A stretch of 40,534 nt of DNA from Phycisphaerae bacterium (GCA_035384605.1 DAOOIV010000044.1:1-40534), one strand, 5' to 3'. Positions 7,777 through 17,195 are shown, counted from the stretch's first letter. The notes: a model not told the origin generated them from the letters alone. Numbers and translations: made by a program.

Positions 7777-8994
7777 CTACGAGTCAAGCTGGGCCCTGGC
7801 CGTAAGCCCCAGGATGTAGCCCGAGAACTTCCGCAGAAAGATCTCATCGATCGGCCCGAAATGCTCCTCGAACAACTCCAACTCCTGCTGCGGGGTGGGG
7901 TCGTCCCCGGGCAGACGCGAGCTCACGTCCAACAGGTAAGCGGCCAACTGTTCCCGCTGATTGCGCTGGAGGTAGTGTGCCAGGCCCCATGCGACGGCGT
8001 AGTTGTGCAGGCCTGCATCGCCGCGAGCGTTGAGAAGCTCGGGATTCAGGATAAGCTCCTTGGGCGAGACCATACGGCCGGTCTGAATGGCCGTCTCGTA
8101 ATCGCGGCTGGTCAGCCGTCGTTTGGTTTGACCGCCGACGCCGACTCTGAAATCCTCCAGACGTGCTGCGTTCAGCGCCGAGAAGCCGCTGCCGGGCGGG
8201 CCTGGCGGCGTCTCGAACAAACACGCCAGCCCTTCAATCAGCCACTTGGGATTGCCGGCCCCCCGAACGTGCAGACCCGCGTTGAACAGCGTCTGATGAG
8301 CGGTCTCATGCTGGATCACCGTCTGATTGATCTGGTCGCAGTATCTCTGTTGGCGGGCCTCCACTTTCTTGAGCTCAGCACGAGCCTCGTTCAGCTTCTT
8401 GTTCACGCGTTTCTCCACCTCGGCCTTGCTGCCGACGATGCGTTCGCCGTCCGAAAACCGAACCTCGATGATGCCGCCGTTGGCGGGCATGTTCCGCAAC
8501 GACTGCTGAAGATTGTTGATGTTGGCGTTGCTCGCGGCGATTTGCTCCTTGAGCCTGAGAACCTGCTCGTCGTTGGTGGCATTGAAAAAATAGGACCGAT
8601 TAGTCTGCTGGTGGTAGATCCCGAAGGTGCCCCCGGCGTTGACGCCCAGGCGGGCAACATGCCGTTCGTAGGTGGGCCGCTTGTCGAAGAAGATGACTTC
8701 CAGGCGGCGATCAGGCCAACGGGCCTGAACGCCGTTCATCTCGCAGAAAAGGAAGACCATGTGATAGGTCTGCTCGAGGCGGATATCCAGTTCGCGGGCA
8801 ACCTCGTCGGCCGTGTCATAGGCTATCAGGAAATGCGACGTGCGTTTGACCTTGAAGTTTGGACCGGCCTGCTTGGCCAGCAAGGCCTCCTGCGAGGGAT
8901 CCCGCTCCAAAACCGGTCCGCGCGTGGTCGCGGCTTCGCCGGCTGCAACCGCAAGCCACGCCGCGGCGAGGCACCATGCCCATAACCGATTCAT
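7777..8994 (-). CDS. DUF1570-type secreted HExxH protein
   Basis: A 405-residue exported protein. The signal peptide is MNRLWAWCLAAAWLAVAAGEA. After it come a region typical of DUF1570 proteins (SHFLIAYDTADEVARELDIRLEQTY, about residues 53-77), a coiled-coil insertion (about 142-215, rich in Glu, Lys, Gln, Asn) and a zinc-metallopeptidase motif, HETAH (229-233). WLIEGLACLFE follows, with Glu254 as likely third zinc ligand, in gluzincin style. A peptidase role in the envelope is therefore plausible but unproven; the family is known mainly from planctomycetes. Of two close ATGs, 8994 is preferred because AGGAG lies 6 bases before it, whereas for 9000 the same site abuts the codon. It is monocistronic and divergent from argH. 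Confidence 0.75.
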   Translation of the reverse strand: MNRLWAWCLAAAWLAVAAGEAATTRGPVLERDPSQEALLAKQAGPNFKVKRTSHFLIAYDTADEVARELDIRLEQTYHMVFLFCEMNGVQARWPDRRLEVIFFDKRPTYERHVARLGVNAGGTFGIYHQQTNRSYFFNATNDEQVLRLKEQIAASNANINNLQQSLRNMPANGGIIEVRFSDGERIVGSKAEVEKRVNKKLNEARAELKKVEARQQRYCDQINQTVIQHETAHQTLFNAGLHVRGAGNPKWLIEGLACLFETPPGPPGSGFSALNAARLEDFRVGVGGQTKRRLTSRDYETAIQTGRMVSPKELILNPELLNARGDAGLHNYAVAWGLAHYLQRNQREQLAAYLLDVSSRLPGDDPTPQQELELFEEHFGPIDEIFLRKFSGYILGLTARAQLDS

Positions 8995-9000
8995 TCGCAT

Positions 9001-9012
9001 CTCCTGATTATA
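9001..9012 (-). promoter_or_regulatory. AGGAG ribosome site and TATAAT box of the DUF1570 gene
   Basis: On the reverse strand a perfect TATAAT (plus 9007-9012) is followed within a base by AGGAG (plus 9001-9005), then the ATG at 8994. If TATAAT is the real -10 box, transcription would start at or beside the start codon and the Shine-Dalgarno would be mostly untranscribed. The two readings conflict; the AGGAG spacing is the better evidence. No good -35 box is seen. Confidence 0.35.
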
Positions 9013-9044
9013 TGCTCGTTTCCGCCTCTTGGCCGCACCTGCGA

Positions 9045-9073
9045 TTGACCCACTGCCGCCGTTTGCATACCAT
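9045..9073 (+). promoter_or_regulatory. Candidate argH promoter
   Basis: TTGACC (9045-9050, 5/6) and TACCAT (9068-9073, 4/6) are exactly 17 bases apart. The start codon of argH follows about 110 bases later at 9188. Confidence 0.4.
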
Positions 9074-9187
9074 CCGACCACCGAACCGCCGTGACCGTCG
9101 TCGCCGGCCGCCCACTCAAGGAGAAAACGAGACCCAGGCGCCGACGAGGGCACCGGTAAGGAGGCGCAACCCCGTGGAGAGACATCT

Positions 9188-10624
9188 ATGAAAGCGCAAA
9201 AGAGCTGGCAGGCCCGCTTCTCGCAGGCGGCCGACGTACTGACCGAAAACTACGTCGAGAGCCTCTCCTTTGATCGACGCCTCTGGAAATACGATATTGC
9301 CGGCAGCATCGCCCACGCCGAGATGCTCGCCGAGGTAGGGCTGATCGGCAAGTCGGACTGCCGGGCGATCAAACGCGGCCTCATGGAGATTGCATCGGAT
9401 ATTGAGGCAGGCAAATTCAAGTGGGATCCGGCCTGCGAGGACATTCATATGGCCGTGGAGGGGGCCTTGATCGCCAAAGTCGGCGAGCCGGCCAAGCGGT
9501 TGCACACCGCAAGGTCGCGCAATGACCAGGTGGCTCTGGACCTGCGACTGTACACCCGGGATGCGATCGATCTGGATGTGCTCCCCCTCCTGGCGGACCT
9601 CCAGGCGGCGCTGGTTGACTCGGCCGAGAGATACGCCGATGCGGTGATGCCCGCCTATACGCACATGCAGCGGGCCCAGCCGATCAGTGCCGGCGCCTAC
9701 CTCTTGGCCTATGTCGAGCAATTCCAGCGAGATCGGGACCGGTTTTCCGACGCCCGCAGGAGGGTGGACGTCTGTCCGCTGGGATCGGGGGCCCTCGCCG
9801 GCTCGACCCTGCCGATTGACCGGGAAGCGGTTGCCAAGCGACTGGGCTTTTCCTCCATAACCCGTAACAGCGTCGACGCGACCGCCGACCGCGATTTCAT
9901 CGTCGAGTTTCTGGCGGCGGCGGCGCTGTGTGCGTGCCACCTGTCGCGTCTCGCCGAGGATCTGGTCCTCTACATGTCGCAGGAATTCGGGTTCGTGACC
10001 ATCGCGGACGCGTTCTGCACGGGTTCGTCGATGATGCCGCAGAAGAAGAACCCGGATGTCATGGAGCTGGTTCGCGGCAAGACCGGTCGGGTCTACGCCG
10101 CCCTGATGGGTATGCTCGCACTGACCAAGGGGTTGCCGATGGCCTACAACCGCGACCTCCAGGAAGACAAGATCCACCTGTTCAGCGCTCACGATACGTT
10201 GAAGGCGTCGGTCGAGATCACGGCGGCGGTGATTCGTAACACGACCTTCAACACCGACCGGCTGTTGGCCGCGACGGACAGGGGCTTCATGGACGCGACG
10301 ATCCTGGCCGAGTACCTTGTCGCCAAAGGCATTCCCTTTCGTCAGGCTCATCATCACGTGGGCACGCTGGTGGCATACGCCGAGAAAGACAACCGCGAAC
10401 TGGGCGGTCTGACGCTCGACGAATTCACAAAAGTGTGCGATCGGATCGGCAAGGACGTGTACCAATACCTTGGAGCGGCCAACGTCGTGGCGCGTTATCG
10501 CAGCCCCGGCAATGCGGGGCCGGCATCGGTAAGGGAGCAGATCGGTTTTTGGAGGAAAGCGCTCTCCCGGGCTGTCAACCATCTTGGGAATCCATCTCAC
10601 TCAACTTGCCCCCGAGCCGAGTAG
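9188..10624 (+). CDS. argH: Argininosuccinate lyase
   Basis: A 478-residue cytoplasmic enzyme of the fumarase/aspartase superfamily, which splits argininosuccinate into arginine and fumarate in the last step of arginine synthesis. The superfamily's three conserved regions are present: HTARSRNDQ (residues 106-114), TYMQ-type THMQRAQP with catalytic-relay His159, and the signature GSSMMPQKKNPD (279-290) with catalytic Ser281. The length is about 15-20 residues over the usual; the C-terminal tail (NHLGNPSHSTCPRAE) is probably not conserved. A GGAGA site lies about 8 bases before the ATG. No other arginine gene is adjacent, so it is an isolated housekeeping gene. Confidence 0.96.
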   Translation: MKAQKSWQARFSQAADVLTENYVESLSFDRRLWKYDIAGSIAHAEMLAEVGLIGKSDCRAIKRGLMEIASDIEAGKFKWDPACEDIHMAVEGALIAKVGEPAKRLHTARSRNDQVALDLRLYTRDAIDLDVLPLLADLQAALVDSAERYADAVMPAYTHMQRAQPISAGAYLLAYVEQFQRDRDRFSDARRRVDVCPLGSGALAGSTLPIDREAVAKRLGFSSITRNSVDATADRDFIVEFLAAAALCACHLSRLAEDLVLYMSQEFGFVTIADAFCTGSSMMPQKKNPDVMELVRGKTGRVYAALMGMLALTKGLPMAYNRDLQEDKIHLFSAHDTLKASVEITAAVIRNTTFNTDRLLAATDRGFMDATILAEYLVAKGIPFRQAHHHVGTLVAYAEKDNRELGGLTLDEFTKVCDRIGKDVYQYLGAANVVARYRSPGNAGPASVREQIGFWRKALSRAVNHLGNPSHSTCPRAE

Positions 10625-10741
10625 GCCCGGCGAGGCCTGCTTTGTGTCGGGGGCTTGTCCTGTAGACGCAGACGACGCAGATCGGCATGGGTTCAGCCAA
10701 CGGATTCATGCGGTTTGCCCGCCTCTTTCCGCATCGCACTG

Positions 10742-10770
10742 CGCTTGAGTTGCGGCCCGCAAAAAGGCGG
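10742..10770 (+). repeat. Dispersed repeat, module 2, copy A
   Basis: This 29-base element begins CGCTTGAGTTGC and contains GCGGCCCGCAAAAAGGCGG (10752-10770). That 19-base core recurs exactly at 40396-40414 and with one change at 35520-35538. All three copies are intergenic. Here it lies in the leader region of the PDZ/HEAT gene. Confidence 0.65.
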
Positions 10771-10842
10771 TTCGACCGGGTGGTTTGATGACTGTAATCG
10801 AAGGTGATAGACTGTAGCGTGGAGTTATGGAGGGAATCCACC

Positions 10843-13434
10843 ATGGCGACGGCTGTCTCTCTGCTCTTAACCGCTGTTCTATGGACCCGGTCGGCTCCGG
10901 CATCTGCTCCCGCCGCGGTGGTCGACGGGGAAATCGTTCGCCTCATTCGGGATCTCAACCATCCGCAACCCGCGCGACGTAAGGCTGCTGCTGAGCGATT
11001 GACGGAGCTCGGCGACGCTGCGGAGGAACCCCTGGAGAAGGCCCTGCCCGACCAGCCGGCCGAGGCCCGGATAGCCATCACCGGCATCCTGAAGGACATT
11101 CGGCTGTCGCGTCGCGGGGCGCTCGTGCTGCTGGTATTTCCGCGCGGGCAGGCATGGTATGGGGGCGTTCGACCGGGGGATGTTCTTCTGGCGGTCGATG
11201 GTGAAGCGATCAGCGATGTTGAGGCCTGGTCCAAAGCCGAGGAGACCCGCTTCCGGAATCGGGCGCGGACGGTGCGTCTGCGACGGGATAAGCGAGTTTA
11301 CGATAGGAAGTTTAGAGAAGGAAAATACGGTATACAATGGTGTATGTATCAGTCGGGTTGGGGCGATCATCTGGCCGAGGCGGCCCGCGAACACGACGTG
11401 GGCAACTATGCCGCGGCGGTCGCGGCCATCGAGAAGGCCATTGAGGCGGGAAACGAGCTCGGCGTCGATGTGGAAGCCGTCCAGGGAACGCTGGGTTTGA
11501 TTACCCGATGCCGCTATTACGCCCTGCCGCCTGCCGAACGGCCGGCGTATCTGGACATGATCCTCAAGAAACCCCCGTACATAAATCACCTTGCCGCCAT
11601 CATCGGATTCGCAACGTCCCTCAATCCCGAAGACCTCCACCTGCACGACGAGATTTGCCGGAGGATCATCAGGGGGGGCGACATGGTGGAGTGGGCGCAT
11701 GACCAGCTCACGTATCGGCTGGTGTTCAAAGAGCGGCGCTACGCCGAGGCTCTGGTCGAGCTGCTCAACCCGGCCCGCGCGGGGGAGAAGCGCCGACCGG
11801 AAGACCAGGCGCACGCCCTCCACAAGCTGGCAACCTGCCTGGACGCGCTGGGCGCGGATGCCGAATTGTCGGTCGTGCTGGATCGCCTGGCGGCCTTTCC
11901 GCAGGGCCGCGTGCGGTTTGGGTGGCTCTTTCCTGCGGCGGTCAGGATCGGCCGGCTGAAATTGTGCGAGGACGTCTTGCCACAGATTCCCGAAGGATCA
12001 GACGCAGAGGGCGAGCAGGCCTACTGGGAGTACATACATGCGAAAGATCGCCTCTATCAAGTCTACCTGCGGCAGGGGCAGGTGGATGACTTTCGCCGTG
12101 CGCTGGCCAGAGGTCTGGCGGACTTGGGCTTTGCTCAGGATGCCCGCCTCTACTCGGCCTGGTGGCCGAAGACCGCCGATCTTTGGGCCCGGCACGCTGA
12201 AGAAGAGCTCAAGTACGCGCCGGCGATGAACCTCGACTACCTCTTGAGCGCCCTCGCTTTTCAGGTGGACCCGAATGTCGCAAAACTCGAGAAGGCCATA
12301 GAATTCTGCGAAGCAGCGCAGCGCAACCGGTTGACCCCGAGCTTTCACCGGGCGAGATTGGAGGCGCTCAAAGGCAATTACGCGGCGTCGCTTGATTGGT
12401 ACGAGAAGATACGGGCATATGACCAGGAGAACAAGCCCTGGAACAAGCCGTGGGACATCTTGCCTGAGACGGAGGCTGTTCGGTTCCTATCTGAACACGC
12501 CAAGGACCTCACCGGCCAGGACGAGAAGTGGCGGCGCGTGCTGTACGCCTACAAGACGGATGACGGCACTCGCTACCTGATTACGCGGGACATTCGCATC
12601 GGAAAGGCATCGCCTGATGGCCGGGTCACCGAGATCCCGTTGCCCGAGCCGGGTTGGTGGCCTTACAGGTTGGCCGACGGTCTCATCGTGTCGGACAGCG
12701 GCCGTACGGTGTTGGCCGTCAGCCGCGAGCAGGTCTACCAGCTCCAGCCCGACGCGGCAGGTTGGTCGTTGCTGATGCACATCCCCTTCAGCCAGCGTGG
12801 CTGGGCGATCCATAAGTATGCCCCGTGGGCCGACGAGCTCGCGGCCGAACTGCGATCGCACCCGCCCCAAGCGCGCTCCATCGTTCTGCCGGAGGAGTTC
12901 CCCGACCACAACAACAATGCTCCCATCGAGCCGGTCATGTTGGGCGACGGCACCTGGTTGTACTGCGAGGCGAAACCTCACCGGATGTTCAATCTGTCAA
13001 CAATGCTGGCCCGACAGCTTGGCCGGCAGGTTCAGATCTACAGCATCTTTCGGTCCAGCAGGGCCGGAGTTCTCTACCTCGGCACCGAACGGGGACTCTA
13101 TCGGTGGGTGCCCGGTGAGGACCGTTGCGAACCGATGCCACTCCCAGGCCAGAACCCGGCTCCCCCGGTCAGGATCGTGGTCAAGCAGCTACCGTACCCG
13201 GATGACTTTCAGCCTTTTGCGGCTGTCTTGCCGTCCGCCGGCGGGGCAATGTTCCTGATAGACACGAAAACGCAGCAGGTAACGCCCACCCCATGCGTGA
13301 ATGAGCTACTCTCGGCCTCTTACTGGTCCTCACGCTCACCAGCCGATCGGATAGCGGAGGCCAAGGCCACGTTGGTTGCCGCCCGCCTGGATTGGGATGT
13401 GCTGCGTTTGGCGGCATCGAGGCCGGTCGAGTAA
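10843..13434 (+). CDS. Large secreted protein with HEAT-like, PDZ and TPR-like regions
   Basis: An 863-residue predicted exported protein. The signal peptide is MATAVSLLLTAVLWTRSAPASA. It is followed by a HEAT-like unit (about residues 27-85: IRDLNHPQPARRKAAAERLTELG), a PDZ domain (about 90-150: RGALVLLVFPRGQAWYGGVRPGDVLLAVDG) and a long alpha-helical TPR-like middle (about 175-560). The beta-rich C-terminus has repeated blade-like strands (for example LADGLIVSDSGRTVLAVSREQVYQL), possibly a propeller. No protease triad is visible, so PDZ probably serves peptide binding. The ATG at 10843 is chosen because GGAGGG (10829-10834) is 8 bases upstream and a signal peptide follows; the frame is open 39 bases further. 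Function unknown; an envelope scaffold or sensor is the best guess. Confidence 0.75.
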   Translation: MATAVSLLLTAVLWTRSAPASAPAAVVDGEIVRLIRDLNHPQPARRKAAAERLTELGDAAEEPLEKALPDQPAEARIAITGILKDIRLSRRGALVLLVFPRGQAWYGGVRPGDVLLAVDGEAISDVEAWSKAEETRFRNRARTVRLRRDKRVYDRKFREGKYGIQWCMYQSGWGDHLAEAAREHDVGNYAAAVAAIEKAIEAGNELGVDVEAVQGTLGLITRCRYYALPPAERPAYLDMILKKPPYINHLAAIIGFATSLNPEDLHLHDEICRRIIRGGDMVEWAHDQLTYRLVFKERRYAEALVELLNPARAGEKRRPEDQAHALHKLATCLDALGADAELSVVLDRLAAFPQGRVRFGWLFPAAVRIGRLKLCEDVLPQIPEGSDAEGEQAYWEYIHAKDRLYQVYLRQGQVDDFRRALARGLADLGFAQDARLYSAWWPKTADLWARHAEEELKYAPAMNLDYLLSALAFQVDPNVAKLEKAIEFCEAAQRNRLTPSFHRARLEALKGNYAASLDWYEKIRAYDQENKPWNKPWDILPETEAVRFLSEHAKDLTGQDEKWRRVLYAYKTDDGTRYLITRDIRIGKASPDGRVTEIPLPEPGWWPYRLADGLIVSDSGRTVLAVSREQVYQLQPDAAGWSLLMHIPFSQRGWAIHKYAPWADELAAELRSHPPQARSIVLPEEFPDHNNNAPIEPVMLGDGTWLYCEAKPHRMFNLSTMLARQLGRQVQIYSIFRSSRAGVLYLGTERGLYRWVPGEDRCEPMPLPGQNPAPPVRIVVKQLPYPDDFQPFAAVLPSAGGAMFLIDTKTQQVTPTPCVNELLSASYWSSRSPADRIAEAKATLVAARLDWDVLRLAASRPVE

Positions 13435-13906
13435 CAGAATGAGAGAATCAAGAACGGCCTTCGCCTGCCTGACCAATCGGGGCCTTGTCGGCCCGGGTCG
13501 CTCGCTTTGCGCGGCAAGAAAACCGTTGATTCCGGTCAGGCCAGCGTCACTGAATTCTGATTAACAAAACTGGTAAAACGCGTGACTTCTCCTGATGCGG
13601 GTCCGATGCTGTCCCACGAATGGTCCATGAATCCAAAAAGCCGGCCAAGAAAGCCGCTGCATGTCCGGACGGAATCCCGTTTTCTTCTTGACCACAAGAA
13701 CGTCCGCAAGGTATGATGCATCGTGATACGAGGCGATGGAGAGCGCGGGTTTAGTGCAACTCTTACCCAAGACCCTGCGCGGTAATCGTGGTTATGGCAG
13801 GAGGGCGACGCAGGATTCGTAGCTTGGGCCAATTGCCTGAAGGTCACTTGGTTGCTCCGTTGGGAAGGTGTGTGTTCTTGCATTCTCGTTTCTTGGAGGG
13901 CCTGTC
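13435..13906. other. Intergenic region before the dockerin-like protein gene
   Basis: No convincing gene in these 472 bases. The region contains one good promoter overlapped by a dyad (13685-13717). A GGGCC/GGCCC hairpin near 13478 lacks a T-run, so no clear terminator for the upstream gene was found. Confidence 0.5.
13685..13717 (+). promoter_or_regulatory. Promoter with overlapping operator-like dyad
   Basis: TTGACC (13688-13693) and TATGAT (13712-13717) are 18 bases apart, each 5/6 to consensus. The -35 box sits inside the perfect palindrome TTCTTG-ACCA-CAAGAA (13685-13700), a likely protein-binding site that would occlude RNA polymerase. The gene it would serve starts at 13907, giving a leader of about 180 bases. 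Confidence 0.45.
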
Positions 13907-15685
13907 ATGTGCAGATGGTTTTGGGGTTTCTGCCTGGTCGTGGCTGTCGCGATTCCCGCTTCAGGTCAGACGCAGTATCCGATTTTCACAGAGGACTTCG
14001 AGTCGGGATTGGACGCTTGGACAGTGCTGGCGTATGACCCGACGGGGGGGGTGAACAACAATACGCCGCTAGTCTTCGATTCCACGGGAGCCGGCATCTA
14101 CGGTGCAAACATCGGCTACCCTGGCTCCCAGTCAGTCGGTTTTTCGTCGAATCTGGCTCCTTGGGACGGCCAGCAGCCCCAATGGATCGAGATCCAGTGG
14201 CCCGGTCTACTTGAGCCGGGCATCTATGACGTCGTGATCGTCGTAGATCGATATGTCTACTTTGACGGCGACGATCCGCCGAACGGACCAGGCGACGAGG
14301 ACCCATGGGGGGTCGGGAATCGCGTTTACGTGCTGACCGACAGCAAATACGACAATCCCGTCATGAATTACGATGGCGACATGGGCATCGACGGTGTTCG
14401 CTGGAGTAAGTGGTCCAATAAGGGGGAAGGCATCTGGGAAATCGGCGCCATCAATCGTGGTCAGGATATTGAGACAACCACGGGCAACGTCGAACTCCGG
14501 CTTTTGTTTCACGAGAAGTACGCGCACTACAACACCGTGGCCTGGGACAATCTCACACTGACTCTTCGCCGGCCGGGCGGATCGGTTGTGTTCACTTACC
14601 CGGCGGGCACGGCCGGAACGCTGACCACGCGAACCGATGCCGACAACGGCGTGGTTACGCTCGGCGCGGGCCACGGCTTGCAGCCGAATGACATGGTCGA
14701 CGTTTCATGGGCAGGACCGGCAGGATCCGGCGGGATACGCCGCATGAAGGTGAGCAGCGTCAGTGAGAACGAGGTGACGGTTTGGGCTGCCGTAGGTGCC
14801 GCCGACGCTTTGCCCGCCCAAGGCACGGCCGTGGTGGTGAACAAGCCGGAGGATTTCGAGGACGGCCTGGCCGGCTGGACGACGAAACTGTACGGACCGA
14901 AGCCCAACGATACGCCAATCCTGTTCTCCGCCACCGACCCGCTGCTCTACGACAACGTGGACAATCCGGGTTCACAGTCGGCCGGCTTCTCGTCAAACAT
15001 GGCAGAAATGGACTTCACCGGTGCCGCGTGGATGCAGCAGCAGTTCCCGGCCGCCGTTCCTGCGGGGGAAACCTACGTCGCAACGTTCGAATACGACTGC
15101 TATGTCTACAAGGAACCGGGTGATCCATGGGGCGTTGGCAACCGGATGTATGTTCTGACGGACGACCAGTACAACCAACCGCTATGGGATTTTGATAATG
15201 GTGATCGCGGAAACGGCTTCAGCGTTGACTACTGGCCGGGGTGGCTCAATAACACGGTTGATTGGAGTCTCAACGGGCATTGGCAACACGTCGTCACGCA
15301 GCAAACGATCTCCACGACCACGGGTAATATCGAGGTCCGTCTGCTGCAGCACGACAAGCATCCCGGTCCTCAGGCGGTCGCCTGGGATAATCTGTCGCTG
15401 ACGCTTACCCGTGTTCCGCCGCCCTGCGGTGATAATCGTTTTGACCGTGATGGCGACGGAGACGTGGATCAGGCTGATTTCGCCGCCCTTCAAATGTGCT
15501 TTACCGGCGATGGGGATCCCGCTTTTCTGTTCGACGCGGGGGCCTGTTTCTGCTTCGACACCAACAATGACCTGGACGTTGACCAGACGGACCTGTTAGC
15601 GTTCGAGAATTGCGCTTCCGGGCCTGGTGTGGCTGCGGACCAGGCATGTGATGATTCGCTGCCGCCGCCGGTGGTCCCCGATTGA
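13907..15685 (+). CDS. Secreted two-module protein with dockerin-like C-terminus
   Basis: A 592-residue exported protein with signal peptide MCRWFWGFCLVVAVAIPASG. Two related beta-sandwich-like modules occupy about residues 23-220 and 310-500. Both contain a DFESGL/DFEDGLAGWT opening, GSQS(V/A)GFSSN, DPWGVGNR(V/M)YVLTD and TTGN(V/I)E(L/V)RLL..AWDNL. A linker domain (about 225-305) has RTDADNGVVTLGAGHG. The C-terminus (about 505-590) is a dockerin-like double EF-hand: DRDGDGDVDQADF and DTNNDLDVDQTDL, each followed by a conserved Cys. Dockerin-type tails are widespread on planctomycete secreted proteins; calcium binding is expected, but no cohesin partner is in the window. GGAGGG (13895-13900) fixes the start. 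A carbohydrate- or surface-binding role is inferred. Confidence 0.78.
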   Translation: MCRWFWGFCLVVAVAIPASGQTQYPIFTEDFESGLDAWTVLAYDPTGGVNNNTPLVFDSTGAGIYGANIGYPGSQSVGFSSNLAPWDGQQPQWIEIQWPGLLEPGIYDVVIVVDRYVYFDGDDPPNGPGDEDPWGVGNRVYVLTDSKYDNPVMNYDGDMGIDGVRWSKWSNKGEGIWEIGAINRGQDIETTTGNVELRLLFHEKYAHYNTVAWDNLTLTLRRPGGSVVFTYPAGTAGTLTTRTDADNGVVTLGAGHGLQPNDMVDVSWAGPAGSGGIRRMKVSSVSENEVTVWAAVGAADALPAQGTAVVVNKPEDFEDGLAGWTTKLYGPKPNDTPILFSATDPLLYDNVDNPGSQSAGFSSNMAEMDFTGAAWMQQQFPAAVPAGETYVATFEYDCYVYKEPGDPWGVGNRMYVLTDDQYNQPLWDFDNGDRGNGFSVDYWPGWLNNTVDWSLNGHWQHVVTQQTISTTTGNIEVRLLQHDKHPGPQAVAWDNLSLTLTRVPPPCGDNRFDRDGDGDVDQADFAALQMCFTGDGDPAFLFDAGACFCFDTNNDLDVDQTDLLAFENCASGPGVAADQACDDSLPPPVVPD

Positions 15686-15760
15686 GAGGCGGTGATGACC
15701 GACACATTCCCTTCACGGCGGTAGGCCGGCGTCAGATTGGGCTGCAGGATAAGAGACCAA

Positions 15761-15791
15761 GGCCGGTGGGGTGCTGCCCATCCCACCGGCC
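15761..15791. terminator. Bidirectional hairpin between convergent genes
   Basis: A perfect 10-bp stem, GGCCGGTGGG (15761-15770) with CCCACCGGCC (15782-15791), closes an 11-base loop. T-rich but interrupted sequence follows on both strands. It lies between the dockerin-like gene and the convergent ugd, so it can terminate both. Confidence 0.65.
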
Positions 15792-15872
15792 GTTCGTCTT
15801 GTTGTGGCCTGGAACGGCGTGGAATCGTGTCCCCTGTACGTACGACTCAAATGCGACGGACCGGCGCGGGCT

Positions 15873-17195
15873 TCAGCGTCGAGTCGGAATCACCGCCGGG
15901 CGCCCGATCGAGTAATACTCGAAATCGCGGTTTCGCATCGCGTCGAGTGAATAGAGGTTGCGCCCGTCGAAAATGATGGGTTGGCGCAGGCGCCGGCGGA
16001 TCTCCTCGAAAGTGGGCGAGCGGAACTCGTTCCACTCGGTGACGATGACCAGAGCATCGGCGCCATCAAGGGCTTCGTAGCCGGATTCGTGGTACGTGAT
16101 CCGGTCGCCGAGCAGCTTGCGGAGGTTGGGCAGAGCAATCGGATCGTGGGCTCGGACGGCGGCCCCCGCTTCGAGCAGCTTGTTGATGGTCGTAACCGCC
16201 GGGGCTTCGCGAATATCGTCGGTCTTGGGTTTGAAGGACACGCCCCATATCGCGAAGCAGTAATTGTTCAATGATCCGCCGAATCGAGCGACGATCTTGC
16301 GGAAGAGGATCTCCCGCTGCCGCTCGTTGACCTGGTGAACGCTGTCGAGCAGATCGGCCTGCACGCCGGCTTTTCGGGCGGTGTGCACGAGAGACTGAAC
16401 ATCCTTGGGGAAGCAACTGCCGCCATAGCCCGCGCCCGGATAGAGAAACTGGAAACCGATGCGTCGATCGGAGCCCATTCCGAGTCGGACTTCGTTCACG
16501 TCGATGCCCAGGGCATCACAGACATTGGCGATCTGGTTGATGAAACTGATGCGGGCGGCCAGGTAGGAGTTGGCGGCGTACTTGCTCATCTCCGCGGCCT
16601 TGCGGTGCATGATGTAGATGGGTCGCTGATTGCGAACGAAGGGTTCGTGCAGCTCCCTGATGACCGAGGCGGCTTGCGGGTCCTCGGCACCGATCACCAC
16701 GCGATCGGGCCTGAGAAAGTCCTCCACCGCGGTTCCTTCCTTGAGAAACTCGGGGTTGTTGACGACGTTCACGCGGTGTTTTGCCCGGCGGTTGATTCGT
16801 TCTTCGATCTCGTCGCCTGTTCCGATGGGAACGGTGCTCTTGAGCACGACGATTTTCGGCCGGTCGGCGTGATCGGCGATGTTGTCGGCAACCTCCCGGA
16901 CCGCGGTCATGTCGGAGGAACCGTCATCGCGAGGCGGGGTGCCGACGGCGATGAAGACCACGTCTCCGTGTTCGATGCCCTTGGGGATGTCGGCGGTGAA
17001 CCGGAGCCGGCCGGCCTTCGTGTTGGCTTGAAGCAATTCGGACAAGCCGGGTTCGTAGATGGGACACTCGCCCCGAGTGAGCGTATTGATCTTCTCGGCA
17101 TCCTTGTCGACTCCGACAACTTCGTTTCCAGTGTCGGCCAGGCAGGCACCGGTGACCAGACCGACATACCCTGTACCGATGACAGTGAGTCTCAT
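15873..17195 (-). CDS. ugd: UDP-glucose 6-dehydrogenase
   Basis: A 440-residue cytoplasmic enzyme that oxidises UDP-glucose to UDP-glucuronate with two NAD+, supplying surface polysaccharides. The NAD-binding loop GTGYVG (residues 7-12) opens the N-terminal domain. VGTPPRDDGSSD and KSTVPIGTG (119-127) follow, then the central NPEFLKEGTAVEDF (147-160) and the catalytic cysteine in GAGYGGSCFPKD (Cys261). The C-terminal UDP-binding domain (about 320-435) has the expected FKPKTDDIREAP. The ATG at 17195 is used because the Rossmann strand starts at once and GGAG lies about 9 bases upstream; the open frame to 17270 has no such support. UDP-ManNAc dehydrogenase is a less likely alternative. The nearby WecA/MraY-type transferase fits a glycan pathway. 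Confidence 0.92.
   Translation of the reverse strand: MRLTVIGTGYVGLVTGACLADTGNEVVGVDKDAEKINTLTRGECPIYEPGLSELLQANTKAGRLRFTADIPKGIEHGDVVFIAVGTPPRDDGSSDMTAVREVADNIADHADRPKIVVLKSTVPIGTGDEIEERINRRAKHRVNVVNNPEFLKEGTAVEDFLRPDRVVIGAEDPQAASVIRELHEPFVRNQRPIYIMHRKAAEMSKYAANSYLAARISFINQIANVCDALGIDVNEVRLGMGSDRRIGFQFLYPGAGYGGSCFPKDVQSLVHTARKAGVQADLLDSVHQVNERQREILFRKIVARFGGSLNNYCFAIWGVSFKPKTDDIREAPAVTTINKLLEAGAAVRAHDPIALPNLRKLLGDRITYHESGYEALDGADALVIVTEWNEFRSPTFEEIRRRLRQPIIFDGRNLYSLDAMRNRDFEYYSIGRPAVIPTRR

Noticed and set aside
13536..13883. Reverse-strand open frame of 115 codons in the intergenic region
   Set aside because: It has no ribosome site, domain or plausible composition, and covers the forward promoter and dyad.
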